64,000 nucleotides of DNA from CAVVFX01 sp963747535 (lineage in GTDB: Bacteria; Acidobacteriota; Terriglobia; Bryobacterales; Bryobacteraceae): positions 1,426,001-1,490,000 of the forward strand of contig CAVVFX010000006.1 in NCBI GenBank assembly GCA_963747535.1, given 5' to 3'. The notes under the pieces are model-generated. The model searched no databases, had not been told where the DNA came from, and saw nothing but the letters and a program-made list of their open reading frames with translations. Shown here piece by piece: positions 44,275 to 52,598 of this stretch (its first letter is position 1; the number at the start of each line of letters is the position of its first letter). A program made the translations under genes and the position numbers.

Positions 44275-44714
44275 CTAGTGTCCAGCGAACACAAATAGGA
44301 GAACCGTGGTACTGGCAAACACTGCCGCGCCAAAGCCTAACGCGACCCGCAATTGCTGGTTGGTGAGGCCACCCAGCAGAAGCGCAGCGGCCCAGGTCTC
44401 TTGTTGTGCAAACTCGCCCCCGCCCCGAAGCAGTTCCTCGCTGGCTCCGTGGGCGTTTAATTCATACACTTCCTGCTGTAGCACGCCTTTGACAGCTTTT
44501 AGTTTGACATCGCGGCTGATGTAGCCGAAAACCTCATCGGCCGTATTCACTTGGCGCATCCTTCCGGCAGTGTCGAAGACCACCAGCAACGCGCCAGGCT
44601 GCACCCGCGTTCTCACCGGTGACCCTGGCCCCACCCGATCGAATAGAGGAACGGCCTCGTTGGACATGAGCTGGTACACGCGACCCGTCAACTGGACTTG
44701 ATTAATGAATTCGA
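44275..44714 (-). pseudogene. small membrane protein with SH3-like domain, 3' part (split by IS66 element 2)
   Basis: The remaining frame reads LTGRVYQLMSNEAVPLFDRV, then VQPGALLVVFDTAGRMRQVN (SH3-like), and ends with one hydrophobic helix (VALGFGAAVFASTTVLLFVF). IS66 element 2 is inserted in it; the fragment after the right end (47052-47088, minus strand) supplies MSFSVAPYAGEKLEF and reading through one copy of the GAATTCGA duplication joins them in frame as KLEFINQVQLTGRVYQ. The intact protein would be about 158 residues. A TTG at 44691 could still start a shortened protein. Confidence 0.65.
44707..44714. repeat. 8-bp target duplication, left (IS66 element 2)
   Basis: GAATTCGA is repeated exactly at 47044-47051, immediately outside the right terminal repeat. 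Confidence 0.85.
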
Positions 44715-44777
44715 GTAACAGTTCAGGTGAATCTATCGCGGCGGTGGTGTCGGTGTAGTGCTGAGGCGTGGCGTAGC

Positions 44778-45293
44778 TCAGTAAGGATGCCGACGACGAT
44801 GCTTAGGATCGTGTAGACGTTTCCGCTTGTTTTCGATGCGATTGGTTTCCGGACCGTCCTGCCGGCCATGTTCTGGCTCTAGAGAGTCTCGGAACATTTG
44901 GTAATGTCCTTTGAGACGCTCCACATAATCGGGCGACTGAAGAAGGAATCGAAACAGATTTAGAAGTGCGGGTGAGTACTTGGTTTGTGGGTTGAGGGGG
45001 TCCAGGTATGGCCCCTTCATTTCAATGGGATCGCTGGCGGTCCCGCCCCATTTTCTGTAGAAATCCAGACTCTCCCATCCGTAGCTGATGGTGGCCCAGA
45101 CCTTGCTCCACCCCGTCTCCGGCCGCAACACGTCGATCATGACTCGTCGGCAGTCACAGCCGGGCTCGTTACAATAAAACTCCAGGAAGCCGTATTCCCC
45201 ATCTGGAAGATCCTGGCGGTTTGTGACGGTTACGGACCTGGTTTCTCGCGCTCCTACTTCAGGGAATCGTTCCATAAATGGAGTCATCGGCAT
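44778..45293 (-). CDS. passenger protein of IS66 element 2, unknown family
   Basis: The 171-residue product (from the ATG giving MPMTPFMERFPEVGARETRS) has a compact Cys cluster CNEPGCDCRRV at residues 41-51, then VLRPETGWSKVWATISYGWE, WGGTASDPIEMKGPYLDPLN and FRFLLQSPDYVERLKGHYQM, ending in a basic tail. GGGGTGG lies just upstream. It is divergent from the transposase with about 160 bases between starts. I do not recognise the family. Because it lies between the terminal repeats it moves with the element; it could be a regulator or cargo. A longer upstream frame overlaps the transposase and is rejected. Confidence 0.65.
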   Translation of the reverse strand: MPMTPFMERFPEVGARETRSVTVTNRQDLPDGEYGFLEFYCNEPGCDCRRVMIDVLRPETGWSKVWATISYGWESLDFYRKWGGTASDPIEMKGPYLDPLNPQTKYSPALLNLFRFLLQSPDYVERLKGHYQMFRDSLEPEHGRQDGPETNRIENKRKRLHDPKHRRRHPY

Positions 45294-45455
45294 CGATCCA
45301 CCCCGTACGGAAAAACAATCATACCAAGGGCAGGGAGACTGCTGGCTGCCGCAACTGGGTGTGAATGTGATCGTAGCGGACTTCCCGGCTGTCTCATCCG
45401 ATACCCCCGTCGATTTTGCTGGACAAATCGCGCAGAATGGTTTAACGTATGGTGG

Positions 45456-47027
45456 ATGAGTGCGACCGCGGCTCGCCGCCGCAGCGAGGAAGAGGCAGCG
45501 GCGAATCGGGGTGCCCCCAGGGCCCGGCACTCCCACCAGCCCAGCCGCGAACAACTGCAGCAGCAAGTCGAGCGGCAGCAGCGGGAAATAGAGAATCTCC
45601 GCGAAAAACTAGCCGAACGCGACAAGCAGGTCGCGGACGCAGAAAAGCAGATCGCAGATCTGGAGCGGCAACCGGCTGGGCGAAAGAAGAACTCGACCAA
45701 CTCCTCCAAGCCACCATCTTCAGACGGATTGGCCGGTGAGCAGCGCCCGCGCGGCCGAAAGCACAAGAGCAAACGGAAACCGGGTGCACAGCCCGGACAC
45801 CCGGGCCATCATCGACGACCGGTTCCCACCTCGGAGGTGAGCGCCGTTGAGGTACTGCTGCCGAAGCAATGCGGACACTGCGGTGGAAGCCTCCCGCAAA
45901 AGCCCGGTAGGGCGACTACGGAAGGAGAACCGCGGCGGCATCAGGTGACCGAAGTGCCGCCAGTGAAAGCGCACATCACCGAGTATCAGTTTCCGAACGT
46001 GGTTTGTGGACAGTGCGGAAAGACGACGCATGCGCCGGTGCCAGAGGAGATCGCGGGACAATTTGGACCGCAACTGACGGCGCTGGTCGCCTATTGGACG
46101 GTAGTCTGCCGCTTGCCGCGGCGGCTGGTGGAAGCGATGCTGATCGATGTGTTAGGTATCGAGATCAGTTTGGGGAGCACTCAGAAAGCCTGGGAAGAAG
46201 TCAGCCATGCGGTGGAACAGCCCGTGGGGCAATTGCAGGAGCAGTTGCCGCGCGAAGCGGTCCTGAATGTGGATGAGACGGGTTGGCGGACCAATGGCGA
46301 TAAGCGCTGGATCTGGGCGCTGGTGGCCCACCAGTTCGTGTTCTACGTGGTGGCCTCCACGCGTAGCGCTGAAGTGTTGGTTTCCCTGCTGGGGTCGGTC
46401 TTCCACGGAATTCTCTGCAATGACCGGTGGGTGGTGTATCTGACGTACCATTCCGGCCGCATGCAGTTATGCTGGGCCCATCTGAAAAGAAATCTTCTGG
46501 GGATCGCCGATTATGCCCGCAGTCCCTCGTCGCGGCAGTTTTGCCGGGACACGCTGGCCATCGTGGCCCGCGTGTTCCGTCTTTGGTATCGGTTTCGCGG
46601 CGACTTGCGGGACCGGCGCGGAAACCCGCAGCCTCTTGACCGACAACAACTCTATTTAAAGTCGATCCCCCTGCAGAAAAAGCTGCTCGCCTTGGCGGTG
46701 GCACATCTTGAGGACACCGACCGCGAGGTTCGCAACATGGCAATCGCGCTGTTGCTTCACTTCGAACGGCTGTTCACATTTCTGGAAGAGGAGGGCGTGG
46801 AGCCGACCAACAATGCAGCGGAACAGGTCCTGCGTACGGCTGTGCAGTGGCGCAAGATCAGTTTCGGCAACCGCAGCCGCAACGGGGAAATCGCCACTGC
46901 CCGTTTACTCACCGTCGTGCAGACTTGCAAGAGGCAGCGTCGTCACGTATTGGGCTACCTCACTGAGGCCGTACGCTGCCATCGTCGTCAGACTGCTGTA
47001 GCTTCCCTGCTCCCATGCCGGCCCTAA
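45456..47027 (+). CDS. IS66-family transposase (element 2)
   Basis: The 523-residue protein has a long N-terminal coiled coil (about 30-75: LREKLAERDKQVADAEKQIA), the NSSKPPSSDG motif, a zinc finger (CGHCGGSLPQKPG and CGQCGKTTH) and a DDE core with VLNVDETGWRTNG, GILCNDRWVVY with CWAHLKRNL, and VEPTNNAAEQVLRTAVQWRK. This is the standard IS66 TnpC. The start is the ATG giving MSATAARRRSEEEAA; a frame extending upstream to 44985 runs over the passenger gene and is not used. It is only distantly like the transposase of element 1. Confidence 0.92.
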   Translation: MSATAARRRSEEEAAANRGAPRARHSHQPSREQLQQQVERQQREIENLREKLAERDKQVADAEKQIADLERQPAGRKKNSTNSSKPPSSDGLAGEQRPRGRKHKSKRKPGAQPGHPGHHRRPVPTSEVSAVEVLLPKQCGHCGGSLPQKPGRATTEGEPRRHQVTEVPPVKAHITEYQFPNVVCGQCGKTTHAPVPEEIAGQFGPQLTALVAYWTVVCRLPRRLVEAMLIDVLGIEISLGSTQKAWEEVSHAVEQPVGQLQEQLPREAVLNVDETGWRTNGDKRWIWALVAHQFVFYVVASTRSAEVLVSLLGSVFHGILCNDRWVVYLTYHSGRMQLCWAHLKRNLLGIADYARSPSSRQFCRDTLAIVARVFRLWYRFRGDLRDRRGNPQPLDRQQLYLKSIPLQKKLLALAVAHLEDTDREVRNMAIALLLHFERLFTFLEEEGVEPTNNAAEQVLRTAVQWRKISFGNRSRNGEIATARLLTVVQTCKRQRRHVLGYLTEAVRCHRRQTAVASLLPCRP

Positions 47028-47043
47028 CCACGTGAACTGTTAC

Positions 47044-47051
47044 GAATTCGA
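47044..47051. repeat. 8-bp target duplication, right (IS66 element 2)
   Basis: GAATTCGA, identical to 44707-44714. Confidence 0.85.
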
Positions 47052-47088
47052 GTTTCTCGCCCGCATAGGGTGCGACGGAAAACGACAT
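47052..47088 (-). pseudogene. 5' part of SH3-like gene split by IS66 element 2
   Basis: Starts at an ATG and encodes MSFSVAPYAGEK before meeting the target duplication; continues in frame as LEFINQVQLTGRV in the segment beyond the element. No good ribosome-binding site is visible upstream. Confidence 0.6.
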
Positions 47089-47312
47089 TCTGAGGGAGCA
47101 TCCACGGCCATTAGTTTACCTCTTACATCCTGGGCAACCCAATCGGTGCGGTAAAGCTGCTGAGCGGCGGTTCTCTTTGTGCCACAGGATAAGTTGCGCG
47201 ACCGATGCAGCGTGTACGGCTGGGTTCTCCCAGCGTTTACCATCCGGTAGTCGCTCTAAATGGAACGTTCTCTCACTGGTTCCCCCGGCAATTCGAAACT
47301 ACTCAGTACAAG

Positions 47313-47672
47313 TCACGGTCCCGAACGTCGGTCAATGTGCCGGCGGCGGCAGGCAGGCTTGAGCTCCTCGGCCTGACTGAGATAGAATTTGGCGCCTGAC
47401 GGGCCGTTCGGTGATTCGACTTTCTCGCAGATCGCCTCGCCTTCTTTAATTTCGACGGTCACTAACGTTTTTGGTGTCATCCCCCGCCCCGAAGTTCCGT
47501 CTGCCTCCTTATAGAGGAAGACAACGGATCCCCAGGAGGTGAGGGCGAAATACGGCGAGCGTCGCACCTCGCCGGGCAGACCGGAAGGCCTGTCGATGGG
47601 CTGGAGCAGGAGAGGACCTTTGGGCTCGGCGGCCACGGCCGTCAGGGCAAACAGCAGCAGGGCGTGTTTCAT
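47313..47672 (-). CDS. small secreted hypothetical protein
   Basis: The 119-residue product begins with a clear signal peptide (MKHALLLFALTAVAAEPKG, cleavage probably after VAA). The mature part has GEVRRSPYFALTSWGSVVFL and KTLVTVEIKEGEAICEKVES, and ends in a basic tail (CRRRHIDRRSGP). AGAGGTACAGGTAA precedes the ATG. No family is recognised. The basic tail may mean its 3' end was altered by the neighbouring mobile DNA. Confidence 0.5.
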   Translation of the reverse strand: MKHALLLFALTAVAAEPKGPLLLQPIDRPSGLPGEVRRSPYFALTSWGSVVFLYKEADGTSGRGMTPKTLVTVEIKEGEAICEKVESPNGPSGAKFYLSQAEELKPACRRRHIDRRSGP

Positions 47673-47924
47673 TTACCTGTACCTCTATTAAGAGATCTAA
47701 TAGTCTTATATTGATTCTACAACCGGAAGCACAATGCCGTGGCGCGGAAGGTGTGGCGGCTGATCTTCGTCGCGATGCCGACTGTGGCTGCGCGGAGGAT
47801 CGGTCGTCGCATTTGTTGCTCAAGTCTTTACCCATACCCGGCGATTTTCCACCACCAATCGGTCAGTTAGTTGGAACGGCGATGTGGGAAACTGACCCGC
47901 AACGTCGAAAAAGGATGGCGTTAA

Positions 47925-49214
47925 GGCCTCGTAAATAAATAAGCTTTACAACTAACGTTAGTCGTTTGGGCGAATCGTGTAGTTCCATTCACCATGGAAT
48001 TTGTCGGGCTTCAGATTGACATGGGCGAACTCTTCATCCGTGATCTTCCGCCCAACGGGGTACTTGCAGTGATCCAGGCGGCACGTCACTCTTAAGCCCT
48101 TGGCCGTTGTCGTCCCGGCGATCAGACGCACCACCGTCTCGTAATCACGCAGCGGCTCGCCGCGCCAGTTGGACGAGATGAAGGAAAACAACCGGTGTTC
48201 CACTTTGTTCCATTTGCTCGTGCCTGGCGGAAAATGGCAGACCGTTAGCGTCATTCCCGTCTGGTCGGCCAGGCGCTGCAGTTCCCATTTCCACAGCCGC
48301 AGGCGCCAGCCGTTGCTGCCACCGCCATCGGCGGTAATCAGCAGCCGCCGTGCTCGCACATACAGGCGGCGGCCCTCCGCGCGCCACCAGCCCCGGATCG
48401 AAGCCACTGCGAACGCGCCCGTGTCGTGGTCAGTGCCCACGTTGACGAAGCCGGCGTTGCGCCCCAGGTCGTAGATCCCGTAGGGATAGGCGCGGGGCAC
48501 CTCGGGACCGGGAAAATCGTGTCCGTTGACCTTGTGCGCCGTCCTGGTTTGGCGCCACTGTCGACCCTGGTTGTGGTAATTGCCGATCAATTCCTTCTTC
48601 TTCGTGTCGACGGAAATGACGGGCTCGCCCGCCCGCAAAGCGCTTTTAACAGCGCGGTTGATATACCGGAATTGCGCGTCGCGATCAGGGTGATCATCCC
48701 CCTCCTCGGTCTTGCGGTTGCCTTGCAGGCTGAAGCCACCCTCTCGCAGGAGTTGGGTGACTTTGGTATGGCTCACCGGGTGGTGCCGGGCCGTCAGTTC
48801 CGCCGCCAGCGTGCGGGTGCTCTTGCAGGTCCAACGCAGCGGCGATTGCGCGTCGCCGCGCGCTGTGGGCTCGACCATGCCGTCCAAGACGGGCGCCAAG
48901 TCGGGATCGTTGAACGTCAACGCGTGTCGTCCGCCGCCCTCGTGGCGAATCCGGCCGGGAGCCAGCGGCGTGGCCTGCAATTCCTCAACGCCCTTGGTTA
49001 ACGTGACCCGCGAGAGACCACAAGCCCGGCTGACCCGCGACAGGCCGCCATAACCCAATTCCACGGCTTTGCTGGCGGCCACCAAGCGGCGGGCGTGTTC
49101 GTCCAGATGCGGCCACATCCCAGCAAAGTACTGGGTGAGTTGGGATTCAGTGTCCATACTCAACGTGATAACACGTCGGAATGACAGATGTAAAGGTTAT
49201 TTATTTACGAGGCC
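47925..49214. mobile_element. ISAzo13-family element, complete
   Basis: Perfect 18-bp terminal inverted repeats GGCCTCGTAAATAAATAA lie at both ends; similarity continues (CTTTACA) to about 28 bases. Flanking TAA on each side (47922-47924 and 49215-49217) may be a 3-bp target duplication. The element holds one transposase gene on the minus strand. Confidence 0.9.
47958..49157 (-). CDS. ISAzo13-family transposase
   Basis: The 399-residue protein has an N-terminal HTH (about 25-70: AASKAVELGYGGLSRVSRAC), a linker with RRLTAELTARHHPVSHTKV-like features (LAAELTARHHPVSHTKVTQL) and a DDE core with VISVDTKKKELIGNY, LITADGGGSNGWRL and the closing FPPGTSKWNKVEHRLFSFIS. These are the ISAzo13 motifs, and the ends are intact. 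ATG is used; an upstream TTG would add two residues. Confidence 0.92.
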   Translation of the reverse strand: MDTESQLTQYFAGMWPHLDEHARRLVAASKAVELGYGGLSRVSRACGLSRVTLTKGVEELQATPLAPGRIRHEGGGRHALTFNDPDLAPVLDGMVEPTARGDAQSPLRWTCKSTRTLAAELTARHHPVSHTKVTQLLREGGFSLQGNRKTEEGDDHPDRDAQFRYINRAVKSALRAGEPVISVDTKKKELIGNYHNQGRQWRQTRTAHKVNGHDFPGPEVPRAYPYGIYDLGRNAGFVNVGTDHDTGAFAVASIRGWWRAEGRRLYVRARRLLITADGGGSNGWRLRLWKWELQRLADQTGMTLTVCHFPPGTSKWNKVEHRLFSFISSNWRGEPLRDYETVVRLIAGTTTAKGLRVTCRLDHCKYPVGRKITDEEFAHVNLKPDKFHGEWNYTIRPND

Positions 49215-49384
49215 TAAGGAGCAATATCGGCGTGTATTTTGAGTTGCCCTTTAAGCCCGACTCTGTTCCACACGCCTTTGACGATGTTTGCTGGTGAGCA
49301 GGGGATCTCGCGCCAGGAATCGGGGGGCCACAACTCAGCTATCAAGGTTCCGGCCTGCGCGCGGTATGTCCACGTGGCCTTAAG
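49215..49384. other. short gene-free stretch
   Basis: About 170 bases between the ISAzo13 element and the IS630 remnant. Nothing recognisable is seen. Confidence 0.4.
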
Positions 49385-49580
49385 CCGAGCCGGTCCATCG
49401 TCATCAGGAATTTTTGCGCCTCCTGGAACGGACCGACACGACGGTCGATCCCGGCTTAGAAATCCACCTGGTCCTTGATAACTACGGAACCCACAAACAC
49501 CCGAAAGTCAAGACGTGGCTAGCTGAACGGCCGCAGTATCACGTTCACTTCACTCCGACCAGTTCCTCCTGGCTCAACCA
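49385..49580 (+). pseudogene. IS630-family transposase remnant
   Basis: A frame open at its left edge reads HQEFLRLLERTDTTVDPGLE then IHLVLDNYGTHKHPKVKTWL and HVHFTPTSSSWLN. This matches the second and third catalytic regions of IS630 transposases (LDNYGTH, SWLN), but the sequence breaks off before the final Glu. No terminal repeats are seen. It differs from the intact IS630 copy at 32.8 kb. Confidence 0.8.
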
Positions 49581-49611
49581 CTGCCAGGGCCGCTTGGAAA
49601 ACCGGCAGGAC

Positions 49612-50739
49612 TCAATCGCGCGAAGGAACGAAGGTGAATCGGCGTTTCAAACGCAGAAATGGCTTTTCATACAGGTGGTACGAAAGCATCGCCAGCGAAA
49701 AGGTGGCCACGATGGCCAGCACTGTTCCCAAAGCATCCTTCCAGTCAGCCAGATGCAAGGTCGTGCTCAGCTCCGTCAACCCAACCCTCCACAAGCGAAA
49801 AATGCAATACAAAAAGAAGGCGTGCACCATGTAGAGACCATAGGAGATGCGCCCGAAGTAAACCAAAACGCGAGGCATGTACTTCGCGGCTACGCCGTAC
49901 AGGCTGAGGAAGAGAAGGATCGTACAGACTAACACGAGCGTCCAGCCGACAAGAGCCCCGGAAAGCGTCGCATGAGGATGGTCCCCATCGACACCCAGAA
50001 CGTGGTTCGCAAAATAGTAACCACCCAGCGCCACCGCCGCGAAGAGCCAGCGCAAAAGCCAATGCAGCTTCGGCAGCCGTCCACCAAGATAAACCGAGAG
50101 CAGCGAGCCGGCGGCAAAAAACTGAAACTGCACAAAGCTATTCGTCCACTGCGTATAACCATGTGTCTTATGGGTTGCATAGTAGACGATGAAGAGATAC
50201 GCTACACCGATCAGAGTGATGTTGATGATTTTCAAGCCGCGCGCGCGAAAGAAGTACGTCAGCAAAGGGATCGCGATGTAGAACTGCTCCTCGACCGAGA
50301 CGCTCCAAAGCGGATTGACCGGTGAGGCCAGCCACCCGTGGCCGAAGACATACCAGTTACCGGTGAACAAGGAAAACGTGGCTATCGATCCAGCCGTGCT
50401 GGCTCCGACGCGCCTCAGCACATGGTTGAGCAGAACCAGGACATAAAATACCGCGTAGTATAACGGCCAGATGCGGAGGATTCTTCGCACGTAAAAGGCT
50501 TTGACATGGACCGTGCCGACGCTTTCCAGTTCCCGGTTGAGTAGTTCCGTAATCAGGAATGCGCTCAATAAAAAGAACACTGGAACACCGAAGACTCCGA
50601 TGAGGGAAAGGGCAGCCATCACCGGATAATCCGGCGAGACGCGGGCCACATCGTTCCGATGATTGCAGAAAACCAAAAGAAATGCCGCCAGACGCAATAC
50701 ATCAAGCTCTGGACGGTAATAGCGAGCAATATTCTGCAT
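49612..50739 (-). CDS. acyltransferase 3 family membrane protein (OafA/YrhL type)
   Basis: The 375-residue product has about ten membrane helices. The acyltransferase-3 signature RPELDVLRLAAFLLVFCNHR is at the N-terminus, with the conserved RxxR-like RRILRIWPLYYAVF and SFLFTGNW-like (TFSLFTGNWYVF) and WSVSVEEQFYIAIPLLTYFF later. These enzymes transfer O-acyl groups to cell-surface sugars. I used the ATG giving MQNIARYY, preceded by GGAGAGG; a frame 81 codons longer has no matching domain. The 3' end abuts the IS630 remnant. Confidence 0.82.
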   Translation of the reverse strand: MQNIARYYRPELDVLRLAAFLLVFCNHRNDVARVSPDYPVMAALSLIGVFGVPVFFLLSAFLITELLNRELESVGTVHVKAFYVRRILRIWPLYYAVFYVLVLLNHVLRRVGASTAGSIATFSLFTGNWYVFGHGWLASPVNPLWSVSVEEQFYIAIPLLTYFFRARGLKIINITLIGVAYLFIVYYATHKTHGYTQWTNSFVQFQFFAAGSLLSVYLGGRLPKLHWLLRWLFAAVALGGYYFANHVLGVDGDHPHATLSGALVGWTLVLVCTILLFLSLYGVAAKYMPRVLVYFGRISYGLYMVHAFFLYCIFRLWRVGLTELSTTLHLADWKDALGTVLAIVATFSLAMLSYHLYEKPFLRLKRRFTFVPSRD

Positions 50740-51479
50740 ATCCTCTCCGGGCAATCTCCTGCGCTTCTCTGATTCACGAATTTCCACTTCGAGCTTGCGG
50801 AAGAGTTCAGTATAGATCCACTCACTAGCCAGCCTTTCGAGGGGGTCTGCATCTGCCGATTGCGCGGAAGGTAAGCATGATACGCATTCATCGCAATATG
50901 CACCGAACTCGGTCCCCACTAAGTCGTTCCGCGGTGCCACCTCCACATCGGGGGCGGCCGAGGGCGCATGTTCCGTTCCCAATCACGAGTCCTCGCCTGA
51001 TGCTGCACGTTGTCTGTAGCGAGATCGAGCCTGACTTCGGCACATGAGGTGCGTGCGGAACAGGGCTGCAATTCTGGTGTCACTACTGGCATAAGTGGAT
51101 AGTGGTGAGTCGCACCGCCTATCGTGGACGGATCCACCCTGACGCCCTACTGTTTTGTTGACGATTCATTTGGACCTGTAGTCGCATCTCGCAAAACTAC
51201 CTTCGCGTTTCGTGGTGATAACAGCCCTTTCATCCAGCTATTGCGGGAGGTGAGTCTCTTGGGGCAGCGGGCACGTTAACACTAGATATCGGTAGACATT
51301 TTGCCGCTTCACTCAGGGCCGATCATTTTGGGCTTTGGTTGGGGTCCCTGCGATCATCAGCCACACCACGTTTGACCATCGAAGATTTGTCGCGAAACCA
51401 AGCAGAATTGCCTTGCGCGTGTTCGCCATCGGAGTGATGAATGTCCTGACGCGGTAATCATCGCGCAAAGGACAAAACG
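50740..51479. other. long gene-free stretch
   Basis: Contains no supported gene; an upstream extension of the acyltransferase frame and a few short frames exist but have no start signals. Presumably holds the promoters of the divergent acyltransferase and DUF3489 genes. No promoter consensus was convincing. Confidence 0.35.
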
Positions 51480-52328
51480 ATGAAACACTTTACAATCGAT
51501 TCCGAAAACAACATCACCTTCCACGTTTTCCGAAAGCCCGCCCGCGAAACCGGTAACGGCGTTTTCTCGACCGAAGAGCAGTTTGCCGATCTAATCGGAA
51601 ACGACAACCAGCGGCTGCTCGACATCCGGAACGGCCTGCCGGGCGTGAAGCCCGTAACGAAGTTCACTAACCGCAAGACAGCCACGGAGCGCATTTGGCG
51701 CGCGATCCAGAATCTGGGAGGGGTAGCTCCTGCCCCAGAACCGGTACCCGAGGCTGCGATTGCGGTCGCGGAGCCGGTCGCTCAATCCCAGCCCGCTCCG
51801 GAAGGCGACGCCCTTCCAGTCAGCAGCGAACTGTCCGCGGAACCGCAGTCCGCGCCGGTCCAAGCCGCCCAACAGACCACCCCATTCGACGACGAACCTA
51901 GTGCCGAGCCTCTCAAGGCTACCAGCGAGCCCGCAGCAAGCCAGCCCGAAACTGCCCAGGAACCCGAAAAACGGGAAGCCGCAACGCCGGCGCCGGCAGA
52001 CGAACCCGTAGCCACCGTTGGCGCACAGGGCGCGGACGTCGCGCCGAGTGCAGTCAAGACGACCAAGAAGGACACCCGCTCGAAGAAGGCGCCCGTCGCT
52101 GCCGCGAACGCCAGGGTCCCCCGTGAGGGCAGCAAGACCAGCCGCGTTATCGCGATGCTCAAACGCGAAGGCGGTGCGACGCTGGAGGAGATTATGGCCG
52201 CGATGGGCTGGCAGCAACACACCACGCGAGCGCTGATGAGCGCGGGCGGCTCGCTGGCGAAGAAGCACGGACTGGTCGTAACCAGCCAGAAGGTTGGCGA
52301 CCAGCGGACATACTTTATCAAAGCGTGA
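51480..52328 (+). CDS. DUF3489-domain protein
   Basis: The 282-residue protein starts MKHFTIDSENNITFHVFRKP, as in acidobacterial and proteobacterial proteins with this N-terminal region (sequence follows with FSTEEQFADLIGNDNQRLLD and TERIWRAIQNL). A long Pro/Ala/Glu linker (about 82-200) leads to the C-terminal DUF3489 region: PREGSKTSRVIAMLKREGGA, TLEEIMAAMGWQQHTTRALM, ending VGDQRTYFIKA, which looks like a winged helix. DUF3489 proteins are of unknown role and often occur in mobile or accessory DNA. The ATG immediately follows AAAGGACAAAACG. A strong terminator follows. Confidence 0.82.
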   Translation: MKHFTIDSENNITFHVFRKPARETGNGVFSTEEQFADLIGNDNQRLLDIRNGLPGVKPVTKFTNRKTATERIWRAIQNLGGVAPAPEPVPEAAIAVAEPVAQSQPAPEGDALPVSSELSAEPQSAPVQAAQQTTPFDDEPSAEPLKATSEPAASQPETAQEPEKREAATPAPADEPVATVGAQGADVAPSAVKTTKKDTRSKKAPVAAANARVPREGSKTSRVIAMLKREGGATLEEIMAAMGWQQHTTRALMSAGGSLAKKHGLVVTSQKVGDQRTYFIKA

Positions 52329-52351
52329 ACCGATCGAAGCTCGATTCGCCT

Positions 52352-52381
52352 GCCGCCGGTTTCAACTCCGGCGGCTTTTTC
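52352..52381 (+). terminator. rho-independent terminator of the DUF3489 gene
   Basis: GCCGCCGG and CCGGCGGC form a perfect eight-pair GC stem around TTTCAACT, followed by TTTTTCG. It lies 23 bases after the stop. Confidence 0.88.
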
Positions 52382-52598
52382 GTTGGGCTGTTCATGCTGG
52401 TTCCAGCGGAGTTCCGTTGCAGACAGCGTGGAACGTCCCGTGCGATTGCGATGCCGCCGTAACCCTTCTCACATCCAAGGATAGAGTGTTTCCCCACGAC
52501 CAGGGCTCTTTCAGAGTGCCCCGTGGCAGGTCGACGGAATCTTAAGGTGCTGGAAGAACATTACAATGGCTGCGCCGCTCTGCTGCAATGTACGAGGT

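Larger units (their letters stand above)
44715..47043. mobile_element. IS66-family element 2 with divergent passenger gene
   Basis: Left end GTAACAGTTCAGGTG and right end (reverse complement) GTAACAGTTCACGTG match at 14 of 15 bases, with a perfect 8-bp duplication. The plus strand encodes an IS66 transposase; the minus strand encodes a 171-residue Cys-containing protein. The element lies inside a small SH3-like gene. Confidence 0.88.

Noticed and set aside
44985..45455. 157-codon N-terminal extension of IS66 transposase 2
   Set aside because: It overlaps the passenger gene and has no IS66 homology; the ATG at 45456 gives the usual N-terminus.
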